Origin: Solenopsis invicta
Taxonomy: Eukaryota; Arthropoda; Insecta; Hymenoptera; Formicidae
DNA: 64,000 nt
Assembly (NCBI RefSeq): GCF_016802725.1
Contig: NC_052671.1
Location: 10,335,501-10,399,500, forward strand
Direction: 5' to 3'
Translations under genes and position numbers: made by a program
Shown here: one piece after another, positions 1 through 11,230 of the stretch
Position numbering within the stretch: position 1 is the first letter of the stretch
Layout: the number at the start of each line of letters is the position of its first letter
The notes under the pieces: generated by a model
Seen by the model: the letters and a program-made list of their open reading frames with translations, nothing else
Database searches by the model: none
Told to the model about the DNA's origin: nothing

Positions 1-574
1 GAAATGTAAAATACCCGAAAGATCCATGTAAGTTTAAGCTATAAAACGTCAGTCGAAGCCATAAGATTTCTGTAACGTAGAGCTCGAGTTTTTTATGAGC
101 ATGAATTATACGCTCGGAATGTGTCATTTCAAACGGAAATCCCTCGTCGGCGTGTGGAGAGGTAAAAAAAACTTACGCGATATCGAATTACCGGATTTTC
201 CCAGAATCGAAATGTTTCTGGATATCCTGTATTGGAGTCTAGAATAGAACGCGAAGAAGGAGTATTTAATCACGATTGCAAATCTGATTGTCAGATTTCC
301 GCGATAGTTTCTATAAAATGTCTTAAAAACAAAAAAAAAACAGTAACAAGAGATGTTGTAAATGCAGTATCGCGATGGAAATGGATTTTAGTCGCGCCGG
401 CTGTGAAAAATGCAAATTCCATTTGGATTAAATGCTTTGAATAACTTAGCGAGCGATTGCTAAGTTTCTGCGCGATATGTCAGTATACGTTAACGATCAT
501 AATATGCTAATGCGCGACGTGTAAAAGAGAAAACTATGTACTGCACGAACTTAACGTAATCTACCTATCTTATG

Positions 575-575
<1 letters not shown>
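1..575. other. non-coding, nothing recognised
   Basis: Mixed-composition DNA with scattered stops in all frames. A 70-codon open frame at 232-444 has no recognisable motif and runs through an A-tract, so I do not call it a gene. No repeat of the other families in the window is visible here. Confidence 0.6.
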
Positions 576-630
<55 letters not shown>

Positions 631-631
631 G
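576..631. repeat. compound microsatellite (TA)n-(GA)n
   Basis: About 19 TA units (576-613) run directly into about nine GA units (613-631). A perfect run of this length is expected to be polymorphic. The junction suggests one dinucleotide array nucleated on the other. Confidence 0.95.
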
Positions 632-1880
632 TATATCCAATGAAAATATACAATCTAGAAAATTAAAAAAATCAAATCGTATCAAAAAATCGTGTTACGC
701 TATTTATGTGGAGGCGTTTGTTTGTCAGTGCTTTTTGTTGGCGCTTGCGGTAGAGCTTAAGATAGAAAACACGAAAAATGATTTTTACAATTCTGAATTT
801 TCGTTGTTAACGTGATACGCGTGATTTTTTTTGTTTTATCTTACACTTTGTTCCACAGTTCTTTCGCCCACAGATTCAACATGATCAATCGTGCTCAAAC
901 AATGCAATGCTGATAAAGAATTAATAGGATGTTGACATGTGTTTTTTCTTTCAGCATCTGTTTCTTCTCAGAACGTTATCATTTAAAAATGGTCAATTTA
1001 GATACACTCGTTGATATGATCGAAAATGTTTATCTTAACACCCTGTACAATGGGACAAAAAAATAATCTGGCATATTTCTTTTCTTTAAAAAAAAAAAAA
1101 AAAATACTACGAACACCGAAATAAACAACGGTCTTTATCATCTTTTTTAAAAAAAGTTTGGGATCTACTGAACGGGCTTAATGTATTGTCGGCCTTAGTC
1201 GAAGCATGTTTTTTATCCAGAAAGTCTTGTAATATTATATTGGGTCACAAATGACCCTATCATGTGTAGAATAATTGCTCTTAAATCTGTAAATTTTTTT
1301 TCTTTATTTTCAATTAATTCTCGTTTATATTGAAGGGATTTCACAGAAAAATTAAAATTTAAGCAAAATTAATTTTAATTTTAAATTAAAATCCGAGGAA
1401 CATCGCTGTTATATTTGCCTTAATATTATAAATAGATATAATAATATTCAAAACACTTGTTTCTTGTAATTAGTTTTAAGTTTTTTTTTTGGTAACACTA
1501 TATTAATAAAAAATTGTATTATTTAAAATATAAATGTACCTATACCTCAAATACCTTATACCCATCCATGTACATATATTAAAAAATAGGTCATTTTTAA
1601 ATTGCTGAATAACTCAATTTTTCAAGCTTTACTATCGACACTTGAATTATTTTTTCTTTCGTGTAATTTGGAATGTTAACTTTAAGAAACGAAAGTGTTT
1701 CTCCTTAAGGCACTCTTGTTTCAAAATTATGAATTTTTATGCGAAAACGTGCATTTCTCTGATTTTGTCGGTTATAAATAATTATAACATTTATTTGTAA
1801 CTTGCGTCATGCAATCAAAGCGCTTAAAAACAACATGTGTACAGAATATTAATAACACTTGACGATGCATTAGGGAAAAA
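632..1880. other. AT-rich non-coding stretch
   Basis: AT-rich DNA with A/T homopolymers (long A run at about 1086-1104) and a small self-complementary patch of TTAA/AATT words around 1350-1390. No open frame with protein character. The only distinctive item is the GGGTCA/TGACCC inverted repeat at 1242-1257. Confidence 0.6.
1242..1257. other. GGGTCA-4-TGACCC perfect inverted repeat
   Basis: Two perfect 6-bp arms separated by CAAA. The arms match nuclear-receptor half-sites (RGGTCA) arranged as an inverted repeat with a 4-bp spacer. The classic ecdysone element has a 1-bp spacer, so a receptor site is only a possibility. A transposon end is an equal alternative, because a TGACC-containing sequence occurs in reverse orientation near 1590. 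Confidence 0.3.
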
Positions 1881-2292
1881 TTATGCGTGTCGCGTGCATG
1901 TGCCGTGCCGTTAGTTCTATTAGGAGAAGTTCACCGCAACCGGAAAAGTACGATTTCAAAACGGTTGAATGAGCGCCTATTTCTACCTGTTTTTCAATTT
2001 CCATCTGAGGACACCGGGAGGAGATCGGATACCAGGACGAAACAGGGAGGGGAAGTGGGGGAGAGAAACACGCGATACAGGACATTTCACAATATTGTAG
2101 GCCCCCGGGCCCGTGGTATGTATAAACGCGGGGAGAGCAGGGAACTTGGAACCCTTGTCACCACAAAACTCGACTGGAAATCGAATTCTCAGGGCATCGA
2201 ATGACAATTTAGCCTCGGCCGCGTTCGAACTAGGGAGACGAGAGCGAATAGAGCTGATGCGATGGTGCGAGAGGAAGCACGGGGGAGGAAGG

Positions 2293-2320
2293 GAGAGAGA
2301 GAGAGAGAGAAAGAGAGAGG
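2293..2320. repeat. GA microsatellite
   Basis: Interrupted GA run in purine-rich DNA. It creates the charged Arg-Glu run of the open frame across it, which argues that the frame is an artefact. Confidence 0.9.
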
Positions 2321-2608
2321 GTGGGACGAGATAAAATAGACGGAGATAGGAAAGGCGTAGTAACAAGGAGAAAAAGAGGAGACCCGATGTCGCCCAGTGT
2401 TCCAGAGATGTTATCATCGCGGAGGAGGGTTATACCACCACAGGAACGTAAGCGATGAAAAGGTGCCCGGGACTAACCAGACCCTAACAATCGTGTCGCG
2501 CATTCTTCTCCGAGCGGACGATCCGCTCGCCCCGATAGTTTCGACAGAGTTGCAATTTGCTCGATGCGGTTGGCTCGGCCTCCTCCTACCGGCCCATAAA
2601 GGCTCTTC

Positions 2609-3156
2609 CACACCGGTGCCATGACAATGAGATCCTTATCGGACCCGGTATGTTTCTTCTTCTCGCTCTCCTTCCGTTCTCCGGGGCAGCTGCCCGACGC
2701 GAGCCGCATTTGTATATACGGAGGTGCACGTCGACGTCCTCATATACACGTTTGAGGCTACATAGAACGCGAATCCCTCGACGTAACCGATCGTTCCGCA
2801 GCTTCGTAAACTTTCCGCTGGCTCGTAGCGGATTGAAACGAAATCTCGCCGAACAACGGCGAGCCGACTCGTTCGCAATTCACGAGCGACTTGTACTCAT
2901 ATTATAATCCAAATGTGCAATATATTTCGTTTAATGTTTAATGTTAGAGTAAATTTGCTTATAGAAGCGTCGAGCTTTGTCTAGGGAATATTCAAGGGAG
3001 AGAGCGCTCGTTATTAGCGCGGGGAGCTTAATCATTTCACAGCTTCCGCGATGCGATCGACCTGTCCCGCATTTGGCATTCGTCTTAGAGGCCCTCCGCA
3101 CACCGGTACCGCCGGACGACAATAAGAGCCTTATCAGATCGGTGAGTTTCTTTCTC
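2609..3156 (+). repeat. duplicated exon-like segment (two copies)
   Basis: Copy A (about 2609-2668) and copy B (about 3099-3156) share CACACCGGT, then GACAAT, then CCTTATC, then a GGT(A/G)(T/A)GT donor-like sequence and TTTCTT. The shared part lies in the same reading phase in both copies (Asp-Asn, then Leu-Ile), and both end at a plausible 5' splice site. Similarity fades upstream and downstream. I do not recognise a protein family. It could be a duplicated exon, a duplicated GATA-type (CTTATC) regulatory motif or an old repeat. Confidence 0.4.
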
Positions 3157-3239
3157 GGCTTCCACCAGCTGCATCGCTTCTTCTTGCACACGATCCTGCT
3201 GCAGCGCGAGATCCTACCAGCCACAGGACGATGTAACCA

Positions 3240-3262
3240 ATCTCTCTCTCTCTCTCTGTCTC
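3240..3262. repeat. TC microsatellite
   Basis: About eleven TC units, part of a longer pyrimidine-rich strand to 3300. Confidence 0.9.
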
Positions 3263-3830
3263 TACTGCCTCCCTCCCCTCCCCTCCTCACCCTCTCTCGT
3301 TCTTCGTTTCGCAAAGTTTTCCGGTGACCCGAAATGGGAGGGAGTGGGCCGCTGCTTCTCGGAGACAGAGGGAGAAACTATCCCCCGATAAAAAGAATGG
3401 ATCTTTAATAAATAATGGGCCGAGTCGTCACACTGAGACAGGAGCCCATTGTAAAGCGTTTCTTTCGGTTCGCTTGAGACCAGCCGGAGGAATGAGAAGT
3501 TGAGGACACGCTTTCGGCGAGAGAGAGAGTGGGCTTTTATACGATTCGTACGTTTTTTCGGCTCCCTTTTGTACGACGATTCCCCGGCGGATCGCGCGCC
3601 CGTCGGAAACGGGCATTACTTTAAGATGACGTCGATCGATACAATAGGATTTTCCCCGAATTTTACTACAACACTAACATTCCTTCGGAGACATTTCAAG
3701 CGGACACTATACCGCGCGCGTACGTCTGCGGGTATCGCTAAATATATTCCTCCAGTAATCTCACAACGGATGAAAACGTTTGCCCGCACACATGTCATTA
3801 AAAACAGATTTGAGCTTAATCGATAATGAT

Positions 3831-4620
3831 TACGTGATAATTAATAATAACGTCGGCGTGCCGAAAGTAGTCGAATAATATGCTTTTCCCGTATGGGGAA
3901 AAAGGATAATCGGTTTATAATGTGTCAGTGACAACGAGCGCATTGCACTCGGCAATGTATGTAAAATTCAACGGCGGCGCAATAATATGAATCGCGATAG
4001 AACCGGAATAACGCGTGCTGACGGGCGATTTATTAAATTTTATTAGCATATCGCCGGACAGGTGAATAATTTCTTGTAACTTTTAATCGGTACCGCGCCG
4101 GATTATTAAATTTTCCCAATGCGATCTTAATTAAGGCAGCCCTTCTATCGAGTGGCCTTAATTAATAGCGGATAAGTTCCGCGGAGACGGCATCGTCGAA
4201 TGGCCGTAATTGAAACTGGATAGGCGGCGTGAAATTGGGGGACATAATTGAAGGGGGCAGGTGGACGAAAGTGTTAGCTCGCGTTTAGTAACTCGCGGGG
4301 CAAGGGAGATGAGAGAAAGGCGAAGAGGGCTTTAAGACCCGTGGTCCGGACCAACTTTTTTCCTTCTTCATTGAAACTTTAAAGGTCCGAGGAGGAGCGG
4401 AGCGGAGCGGCGCAACAACGACGATAAGACACGCTTGAAGCACACCCACCTAGAAAATTCGTTATAGAGGAACAAATTTACGGTACACTTTCGCGAGACT
4501 TGGTAAGTGCATCATAACACCTCCGTCCACCACGCCGGGCGGCTGGACGATTATTCTATGACGCGCCGTTCGTTGCGGCGCAAACTTATACCTGTGAGAT
4601 TGTTGTCGCGCGAAAGAAAT
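3831..4620. promoter_or_regulatory. candidate cis-regulatory stretch
   Basis: No open frames. The 3.83-4.25 kb part alternates GC-rich words with many TAAT/ATTA homeodomain cores, two TTAATTAA-type words near 4128 and 4160, and a CAGGTG E-box near 4059, a texture typical of insect enhancers. A GGAGCGGAGCGG short tandem lies near 4393. Function is inferred from site density only; conservation would decide. Confidence 0.3.
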
Positions 4621-4714
4621 ATGATTTAATCTTTACGGTTAGAAATTTTACTTGTATTTCGTAATGTGACGGTATTATCAAGATAAATTATCAAAATGGT
4701 ATAGAAGAAACTGA

Positions 4715-5715
4715 CACGGAAAGAACAATTTGACTGAAAAACAGATCTGAAAATAATTATACGTTAAGCCATTAAAAAATGTATACTCGACGTTTAAGCT
4801 GGTTTCTAGAATGTCAAAACTTTTTGCAGTAGTATTTATCATCATGCTTAACTGTCTTACATAATAATTTTGATAGTTCAATGTAAAGTTATTTTTTAAT
4901 CTGATTTTAGCTCAATTTTTCGATACTACAATAAAATTGTTTTTTTACGTCAAGTTAAAGTTGCTAATCAGTGGAAGCAATGTTATCAAGTTTTAAAAGT
5001 TATTATTTTTATAATTTTGTAAATAAAGAAAAGAAAATGCAGTGTAAAATAAATATTGTAGTATAACGTGGTTGGTAATTTTAAGATATTTTAAAAACGT
5101 AATGAAAATTAAAGATCCATGGAAAGGACAATTTTGCTGAAATATAGATATGAAAATAATTATGTTGAAAAATCTGTATTGGATGTTTAGTTAGATGGCA
5201 GAATGTAAAATCTTTTTGTAACAGAGTCATCTTACATAATAATTTTAATAGTCCAATACAAAGTTATTTTTTGATCTGTTTCTAGCTAAATTGTTCAATA
5301 CTACAATAAAACTGTTTTTACGTGGAATTAAAGTTGTTAATAAATAAAGACAATTTTGTCAAGCTTTTAAAAATTACATCACTTTTATTTCTAAATAGGA
5401 GAAAAAAAGTTTGCAGTGTAAAATAAATAGTGTAATGTAGTCGATAATTTTAACATATTTTAAAAACACAATAAAAATTTAAAGACGCACGAAAAGCACA
5501 ATTTTGTTAAAATACAGAGCTGAAGATAATTATGCTGAGGCATTAAAATATCTCTATTGAATGTTTAAATTGGTTGCTAGAACGTTAAAACTTTTTGCAG
5601 CAGCATCATCATGCTTGAAAGTCTTACATAATTATTTATAGTCCGACATTAAATTATTTTCTGATTTGTATCTGGCTAAGTTTTTAGATACCGCAGTAGA
5701 ATTGTTCTTTTCATG
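4715..5715. mobile_element. tandem array of three inverted-repeat MITE units
   Basis: Three units at 4715-4952, 5118-5325 and 5488-5715. Each starts CA(C/T)GRAAAG and has a long internal inverted repeat whose arms contain GATCTGAAAATAATTA-like sequence. The spacers (4953-5117 and 5326-5487; about 165 and 162 bp) also match each other, including the words TTTTAAAA and GCAGTGTAAAATAAATA. The whole element-plus-flank was therefore duplicated in tandem with a period of about 370-400 bp. No transposase is present. Confidence 0.85.
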
Positions 5716-6762
5716 AAGGAATGATAGTTACAGCTTTCATTGTGTTGCTCATTTATTACAATAACGGCACAACTGGAAGATTATTATTTGGACTTGCCCG
5801 AAAAAAAAAAGAGAATGCTGGTGAGAATTCAATACCCTGAGTGAAGAACTAATGATACTTGTATTTCTCTATTAATGGAGCAAATCATTACACCAAAATT
5901 GTATTTAAAAGTAATATTACAAAATTTTAATAATTCAAATCACTCCAACTGGAAAACTTTGATATATTGTAGCCAATGAGAGATATGTCCCCGGCAGTCT
6001 CTAATGACTCTAATGGTAAAACCCTCTATCAGAGAATGCGTCGTATCTCGACACAGATAGGACACATATGACTACGTATAACGGAAAAACGCTGAGTAAT
6101 GTGGATTTACCGCGGCTCTCCAATCTTCTTCAAAGCAAACGTCTCCTTGACTTTCATTGAGTGCAATGCAACGCGAATCACAGCACGAATCTTTGTTTTA
6201 GCCGACATAAAATTTGCGTTAACGCGTGCTCTTTACGACCGCAATCATGGGTGCTTGCGCCGAGGAGCGGCGCTGACTGCGGCATGGCACGGCAAGAAAT
6301 TGTCGAAACACTGTAATTTACCGACGATAAATTTCTTCGAAAGTCGACCGTGGCCGGGATGCGATCTCGCGATCGGTTCGCGCCGGGATCCGGAACGCGT
6401 TTTAGAAAAGAGAGGAAAAGAAAGGGCGGAGGGGAGACCGCGGTAATAAGGACGGGAGCACGTATTGTATAAAAGAGGGGAGGGATGAGTAACCGGTAAA
6501 AAAAAATAAAATAAAAATATATATGGCGCACAAAGTTAATTGTACGGATAATGTCGGGCGCATGAGCGATTTTTCGAGCGGCCTCGAATCGTGCGACGGT
6601 CTCCTTTATCCTCGTTAACCTCGGCAATTCCTTCGATACCTTCTGCTCTCATTATCCTGATGGTGCACGTGCACGATCTACGTGAAAGCCCAAGATCGTT
6701 TACTCTTTTACGGTTGTAAGCGCGGCGGATAACGGACACTCCGTTTCTTCGCGATCAAGCGG

Positions 6763-6784
6763 CGACGACGACGACGACGACGAC
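6763..6784. repeat. GAC trinucleotide repeat
   Basis: Seven GAC units, followed by imperfect ones to about 6794, in GC-rich DNA. Confidence 0.9.
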
Positions 6785-7289
6785 AATGACGACGCCGAGA
6801 CTTTTTTTTCCAGCGGAAATTAGCTGCCGATCGTCGTAGGCGAACGGGTGTCGCCGCGGTAACCGGTAACGATCGTCTGGCTTGTAAAAGATACGCGACG
6901 TTGCTGATCGGAAATGCGGGACTCTCTCTCCGGCGCGTCGCCTTTGACTAATCGATAGATACGGGAGTCTGCGAGACGAGACTTTGCGAAGCGCGGGTAA
7001 TGAAGGTTGCCGTTCGTTCGCGGGGAACGTCGCTCGCAATCGGCGTCGGCGTTGTCGGCGACGGCGACTGGGACAAAAGACCCCGGAAACGAAGCGATCA
7101 TGAACGACGAGCGACGCTTAAATCGAACGTTGCACGCCCGCAACTCCGAATACGCGCGCGCGACGGCGGACGTACGTATTTATGGCGCGATTGCTCTATC
7201 GCAATTTTCGCGGTGCGCGCGGCATACATTCGCGTATACTCGCGTATGTAGCGTATTCGTAAATGTGTCGCTGTGACCTCGCCTCCGGC

Positions 7290-7311
7290 GTGTGTGTGTG
7301 TGTGTGTGTGT
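7290..7311. repeat. TG microsatellite
   Basis: Eleven TG units, followed by CG-containing alternating purine-pyrimidine sequence. Confidence 0.95.
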
Positions 7312-8288
7312 TGCACGCGTATGCATGCGCATCTACACGTACATGTATAAATCGGAATCCCGTATAGGAGCGTAACCATCGAGTGAAACTGGTTCCACGG
7401 AATCAATGGGTCTCCCGCGCTATCTGATCCACGGCACCTAGTACGTGTCGCCTACTGTATAGATAACCGCATTAATGGCGTCCCGCGGAATGTGACCCGC
7501 TGTGATTTACGGGAAACCGAGGGACCGGGCGGCCTTCTTTTTGTTTCGCCGCGACCGTCGTCGCAGAGAGAAACAGCTTCGTCGAAAATTGACTCGATCG
7601 GCGAGACGATACGGAGATAAATGCGCCGTCCTCGTGTAACCTGCTCTCGACACCCGCTATAAAGGCCGGATTGCACGTCCCATGCGACGATCACTTGCGG
7701 AAAGTTATGGTCGTGTAGCGAGTGTCGCCGCAATGGGGGACGACGGTCCCCTCGGCTGATAAGTACAAATCTAAAGACATCTCTTCTACGACACTGCACG
7801 TTCTAAACGCCCGGTCATAAATGATCGATGTTCTTAAAACAGATATAAGTTATCCCATTAAATTTTCCTCGGTTTTCTGCGAATCGTTGATTCAGATTTT
7901 GATTAGTTGCTGGCTATGAAATAAAATATTTAATAGTTTTTCCTAGTAAGGAAAAGTTACCAAATTACTTTTATTATATTTCCTATTTTGGAATATTAGT
8001 TTATACGCCAAATGAACATTGGAAGTTGCAGTTTGATGATTCAGATACTTATTGTAATAATGTTTAATCTCTTACTAATAATAAATTGATTTATTACAAG
8101 CATTTTGACACATGCTGCAAATGTCGGTTAAATCATACCTGTGGCTCTCGTAAATGGCATCGAATTTATGAATTAAAATAATTAAAACTATAAGGAATCA
8201 TCAACTGATACTTATTTTATTATTTTACTAATTTATCAAAAAAAGATCAAATATTTAATAATAAACAGATAATAATAATAAAAAAGTA

Positions 8289-8521
8289 CATGGAAAGAAC
8301 ATTTTTTTCGCAGTGTAGAAAAATTTTACTAGATACAAATCAGGAAATAACTTCATGTTGTGTTATCAAAATTAAGTATTATATAAGATATTCAAGCACG
8401 ATGACACTGCTGCGAAAAGTTTTGACATCCTAGCAATTATTTTAAACGTTCAAGTTAAATTTTTTAATGATTCAACATCTTTATTTTCAGATCTATATTT
8501 CAGTAAAATTTTTTTTCCATG
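8289..8521. mobile_element. CATGGAAAG-family MITE with TA duplication
   Basis: A 233-bp element beginning CATGGAAAGAAC and ending with its complement TTTTTTTTCCATG, flanked by TA on both sides (8287-8288 and 8522-8523). The arms contain a GATCTGAAAATAA-type core shared with the 4.7-kb array. The TA duplication and short length indicate a non-autonomous Tc1/mariner-like element. Confidence 0.85.
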
Positions 8522-8835
8522 TAAGGATGTCGATATAAAACTGGCTTGAACTTATCTTTGCACAGAGAGAATTGACATATTTTTATTCATATTTTTTATT
8601 CAATTATTAGTTTTACTATTGTCACTTATCAGTCTTACATCATATCATTTATCATAATAAAATTTATGGCAATTTAAGAAATTTGATTTAAATTCTATAA
8701 AAATTGATATTGATTTAATCTTTATGATAATTGCAAGATTATGTATGTATAATGAATAGTATTTCGCAATAAAAAATGTTTTATAGAACTTTAAAACTTT
8801 AGTATAAAATTGTTCACACAAAGGATTTTGTTACA

Positions 8836-9060
8836 GCGTTAAAGAATTTAACCGAAATAGCTAGATACAGATCTGAAAATAATCTTATCAAACGTCAAAA
8901 TAATTATGAAAGACATTTAAATCATACTGCAAAAAGTGACATATTCTATCAACCAGCTTGAGCGTTCTATATTCTTTTGTCTAACAAAATTATTTTCAGA
9001 TTTACTAAATCTGAAGCTAAATTTTTAGATGCTTCGGCAAAACCGTTTTTTTTTCTTGTA
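8836..9060. mobile_element. CATGGAAAG-family MITE, diverged copy
   Basis: Inverted arms carry GATACAGATCTGAAAATAAT on the left and its complement with AAAATTATTTTCAGAT on the right. The ends are degraded, so the limits are approximate. It lies inside the larger family copy 1. Confidence 0.75.
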
Positions 9061-9132
9061 CGATTACATTATTATCGACAAAATAAATTGGTCAAAAATT
9101 TACATTGCACCTGATTTCTTAAAATGTTTTTG

Positions 9133-9358
9133 CACGCAAAGAACGATTTCGCTGAAATATATCTAAAAATTTATCTGGATAAAGATCTGAAAATAATGTT
9201 GTTGTGCCGTCAAAATTATGATGCATAATGAACTGCGAAATGTTTTGATATTCCAACAACCATTTTGAGCGTCTGACATAATTATTTTGACAACTGCTCT
9301 AACAAAATTCTTTTCAGATCTGCAGCCAGTTAAATTAAAAATAAAAAAAACAAAACAA
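9133..9358. mobile_element. CATGGAAAG-family MITE, diverged copy
   Basis: The left arm has CGCAAAGAACGATTT, GCTGAAATAT and AAAGATCTGAAAATAATG; the right arm has the complementary TTCTTTTCAGATCTGCAG. The 3' end is blurred by A-rich sequence. This is the third member of the cluster within copy 1. Confidence 0.75.
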
Positions 9359-9506
9359 GATTTAACATATTTTTCTGTTGTATTACTCATTGCTCATTTA
9401 TTTCATATTTTTCTTACTAAATGCTGCTTATATTAAGTACAAATATAAAATATTGATGCTATACTATATATTTACGCGTTTTAGTACGCATTCAGCAACT
9501 TTCTTC

Positions 9507-10567
9507 TGATTATAACTCAGATTAAGAATTAAAACCGTCGTAATTTAAAAAGTGACCAAAAGAATTAATAAAAAAGATAAAGTATTTCTCCTGAAGAAAT
9601 TAGGACCGCGATTATTAACATGCCATCGCGACACGGCACAACGTAATTGATCACACGACCGTAATGAGAGAATCGTATGTCGTAGACACGGGAAAGATGG
9701 GAATTCTAGCAAATCGTACCCCTCGAGACCGCCTCTATCTTTTTGGCAAGACCCTTTTACTACGCCGTTAAAACGACGTTCCTCGGCTACTCGAGAGAAC
9801 GAAAGGAGAGCATTAAGAGCTGTGCTTCTCCATAAAGATAAAAAATGCACTTAACTACGCGCCGTCGGACTTTACATCCCGCGACACGTGTAGTAACGTA
9901 CGACACGCCGGGACGATTGCAGGAAGAAACTCCGGGAGAGAACAATGATCTCCGCCTCCACCTCGCGACCCCGCTCCTCGCAGTATGCGCTCGTATGCAG
10001 CGTGTATCCGCGTGCAGGAGGAAACGATAGGCGAACGTTAACGCGGCACGCGGTCACAATCGCGTGTCCAGCCGGCCCGGCGCGGCACGACGGCCACCGT
10101 GTGTCCAGAACGGGCGCTTTATGACGCTCGTTCGGTAACGCGATCGTCGCTATCCATCCGTATGATTCGCGCGTTTTCCCTTTTGATACCACTTCGGCAT
10201 TCACGGCTGGCATTCAATGGCGAAGATAAATCGAGGCCTTTGAGAAAAATCGCTAGCCCAGCCTCCTCCGTTTCCTCTTTCCCACCCCGGCGATCTTCCC
10301 CGACGAATTTTATCTCGCCGCCCGAGCCACGAATACCACACGATCGGCCTCTATCTCTCCTTCGGCACTAATGAAACCAATCTCGTTAGCGACTCCCTTT
10401 ATCACCTCTTCCCCGATAGCAACGCGCATGTGGCTCTTGGGCTCTTGGCTGATGGAGTTCACGCCGAGAAATAATAGTCCACGACATAAATTTCACTCGG
10501 GCGTGACCCGTAGCTTAGGATTATCTGTTTGTAATAGAATCGGAGAATGGCGGTCGAGTATGAAAGG
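9507..10567. other. GC-rich non-coding block
   Basis: CpG-rich from about 9840 to 10580, with 60-113-codon frames on both strands that lack domain features. No repeat family of this window is seen here. Confidence 0.5.
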
Positions 10568-11230
10568 AAAACGCTGATGGCGTTGTGCACTGTTAAATAT
10601 TAAAGAATCGAAGTTAAATCAATTCCTTTGGTTAAATAACATTTTGTTATTTTTGACTTTTATGCGTATGTGTCGAAAATATTTATATTATTATTATATT
10701 TTAACACAAAATATGTAATTGCATGAACACTATTGGTTAAATTGCTTGGTTTCAAAATAATTCCGCAATAACGTATGTACCTAGTAAATTAAATTTGAGT
10801 CAAATCTAACATTTTTATAGTAAACTTGTTTAACTTTATTATTGTTCTAATTTGAATTGACGATAATGTTAAGTGACCTACACTGAGAAAAAAAATTGTA
10901 GTGGTGGCAACTATAAGGGGACAGCCATACAAATTTTGTTAATAGAATTATGATATGTAGTTAAGCGAACTATATTATAGTTATTGCAACTAAGTTAATG
11001 GTTAAGAGAAGGAATAGAAAATAGTTGTCATTATTATATTATATAGCATGTTATGTAATATATAGTTCACTTAATTATATATTATAATTCTATCAATAAA
11101 ATTTGATTGTCCCCTTATAGTTGCTACCGCTACAATTTTTCTCTCAGTATATAAGATAAAAAATGACTCAAGAATTGAATAAAATGCGGGACGAATTTAA
11201 TCGTGTATGAAGCAAAACGCTGATGGCGTT
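10568..11230. mobile_element. element A with 17-bp direct flanks and nested MITE
   Basis: The 17-bp sequence AAAACGCTGATGGCGTT occurs at 10568-10584 and again, identical, at 11214-11230. The DNA between (629 bp) aligns with 34220-34588, except for a 269-bp MITE at 10881-11149 absent from the second copy. Identical 17-bp flanks look like a long target-site duplication, which favours insertion by a non-LTR-type mechanism. The element has no coding frame or Pol III box that I can see, so its class is open. Confidence 0.75.
10881..11149. mobile_element. CACTGAGAAAA TA-MITE (nested)
   Basis: A 269-bp near-palindrome. The left arm starts CACTGAGAAAAAAAATTGTA; the right arm is its complement, followed by CTCAGTA. 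The arms stay complementary for about 95 bp, including CAACTATAAGGGGACA. It is flanked by TA at 10879-10880 and 11150-11151. The paralogue at 34.5 kb carries the uninterrupted site GTGACCTATAAG, confirming the insertion point. TIR and TA duplication fit a Tc1/mariner-type non-autonomous element. Confidence 0.9.

Larger units (their letters stand above)
1881..3830. other. GC/CpG-rich block, no gene recognised
   Basis: Composition changes abruptly from the AT-rich DNA on its left. It holds a GA array (2293-2320), a TC array (3240-3262) and two similar segments (2609-2668 and 3099-3156). Several overlapping open frames of 60-144 codons on both strands are rich in Arg/Ser/Leu, as expected from GC-rich non-coding DNA; none has a motif I recognise. 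Small exons cannot be excluded from sequence alone. Confidence 0.5.
5716..7945. other. mixed non-coding DNA with GC-rich block
   Basis: AT-rich to about 6000, then GC-rich from 6050 to 7800. It contains a GAC array and a TG array (listed separately) and several 70-149-codon frames on both strands without recognisable domains. No gene is supported. Confidence 0.5.
7950..9506 (+). mobile_element. GGAGAGAATTG-family element, copy 1 (interrupted)
   Basis: Aligns piecewise to the complete copy at 51279-52072 read on its minus strand. Shared words include ACATGCTGCAAATG, CTGGCTTGAA, TTTTACTATT and the 3' end TACGCATTCAGCAA. Homology is broken by three insertions of the CATGGAAAG inverted-repeat family (8289-8521, 8836-9060 and 9133-9358). 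Between the second and third insertion, 9092-9135 still aligns to copy 2 (about 19588-19640). The 5' TIR is degraded and the start is approximate. Confidence 0.75.

Noticed and set aside
4715..5715. regular repeats with spacers resembling a CRISPR-like layout
   Set aside because: Units exceed 200 bp, spacers are homologous to each other, and the genome is eukaryotic; this is a tandem MITE duplication.
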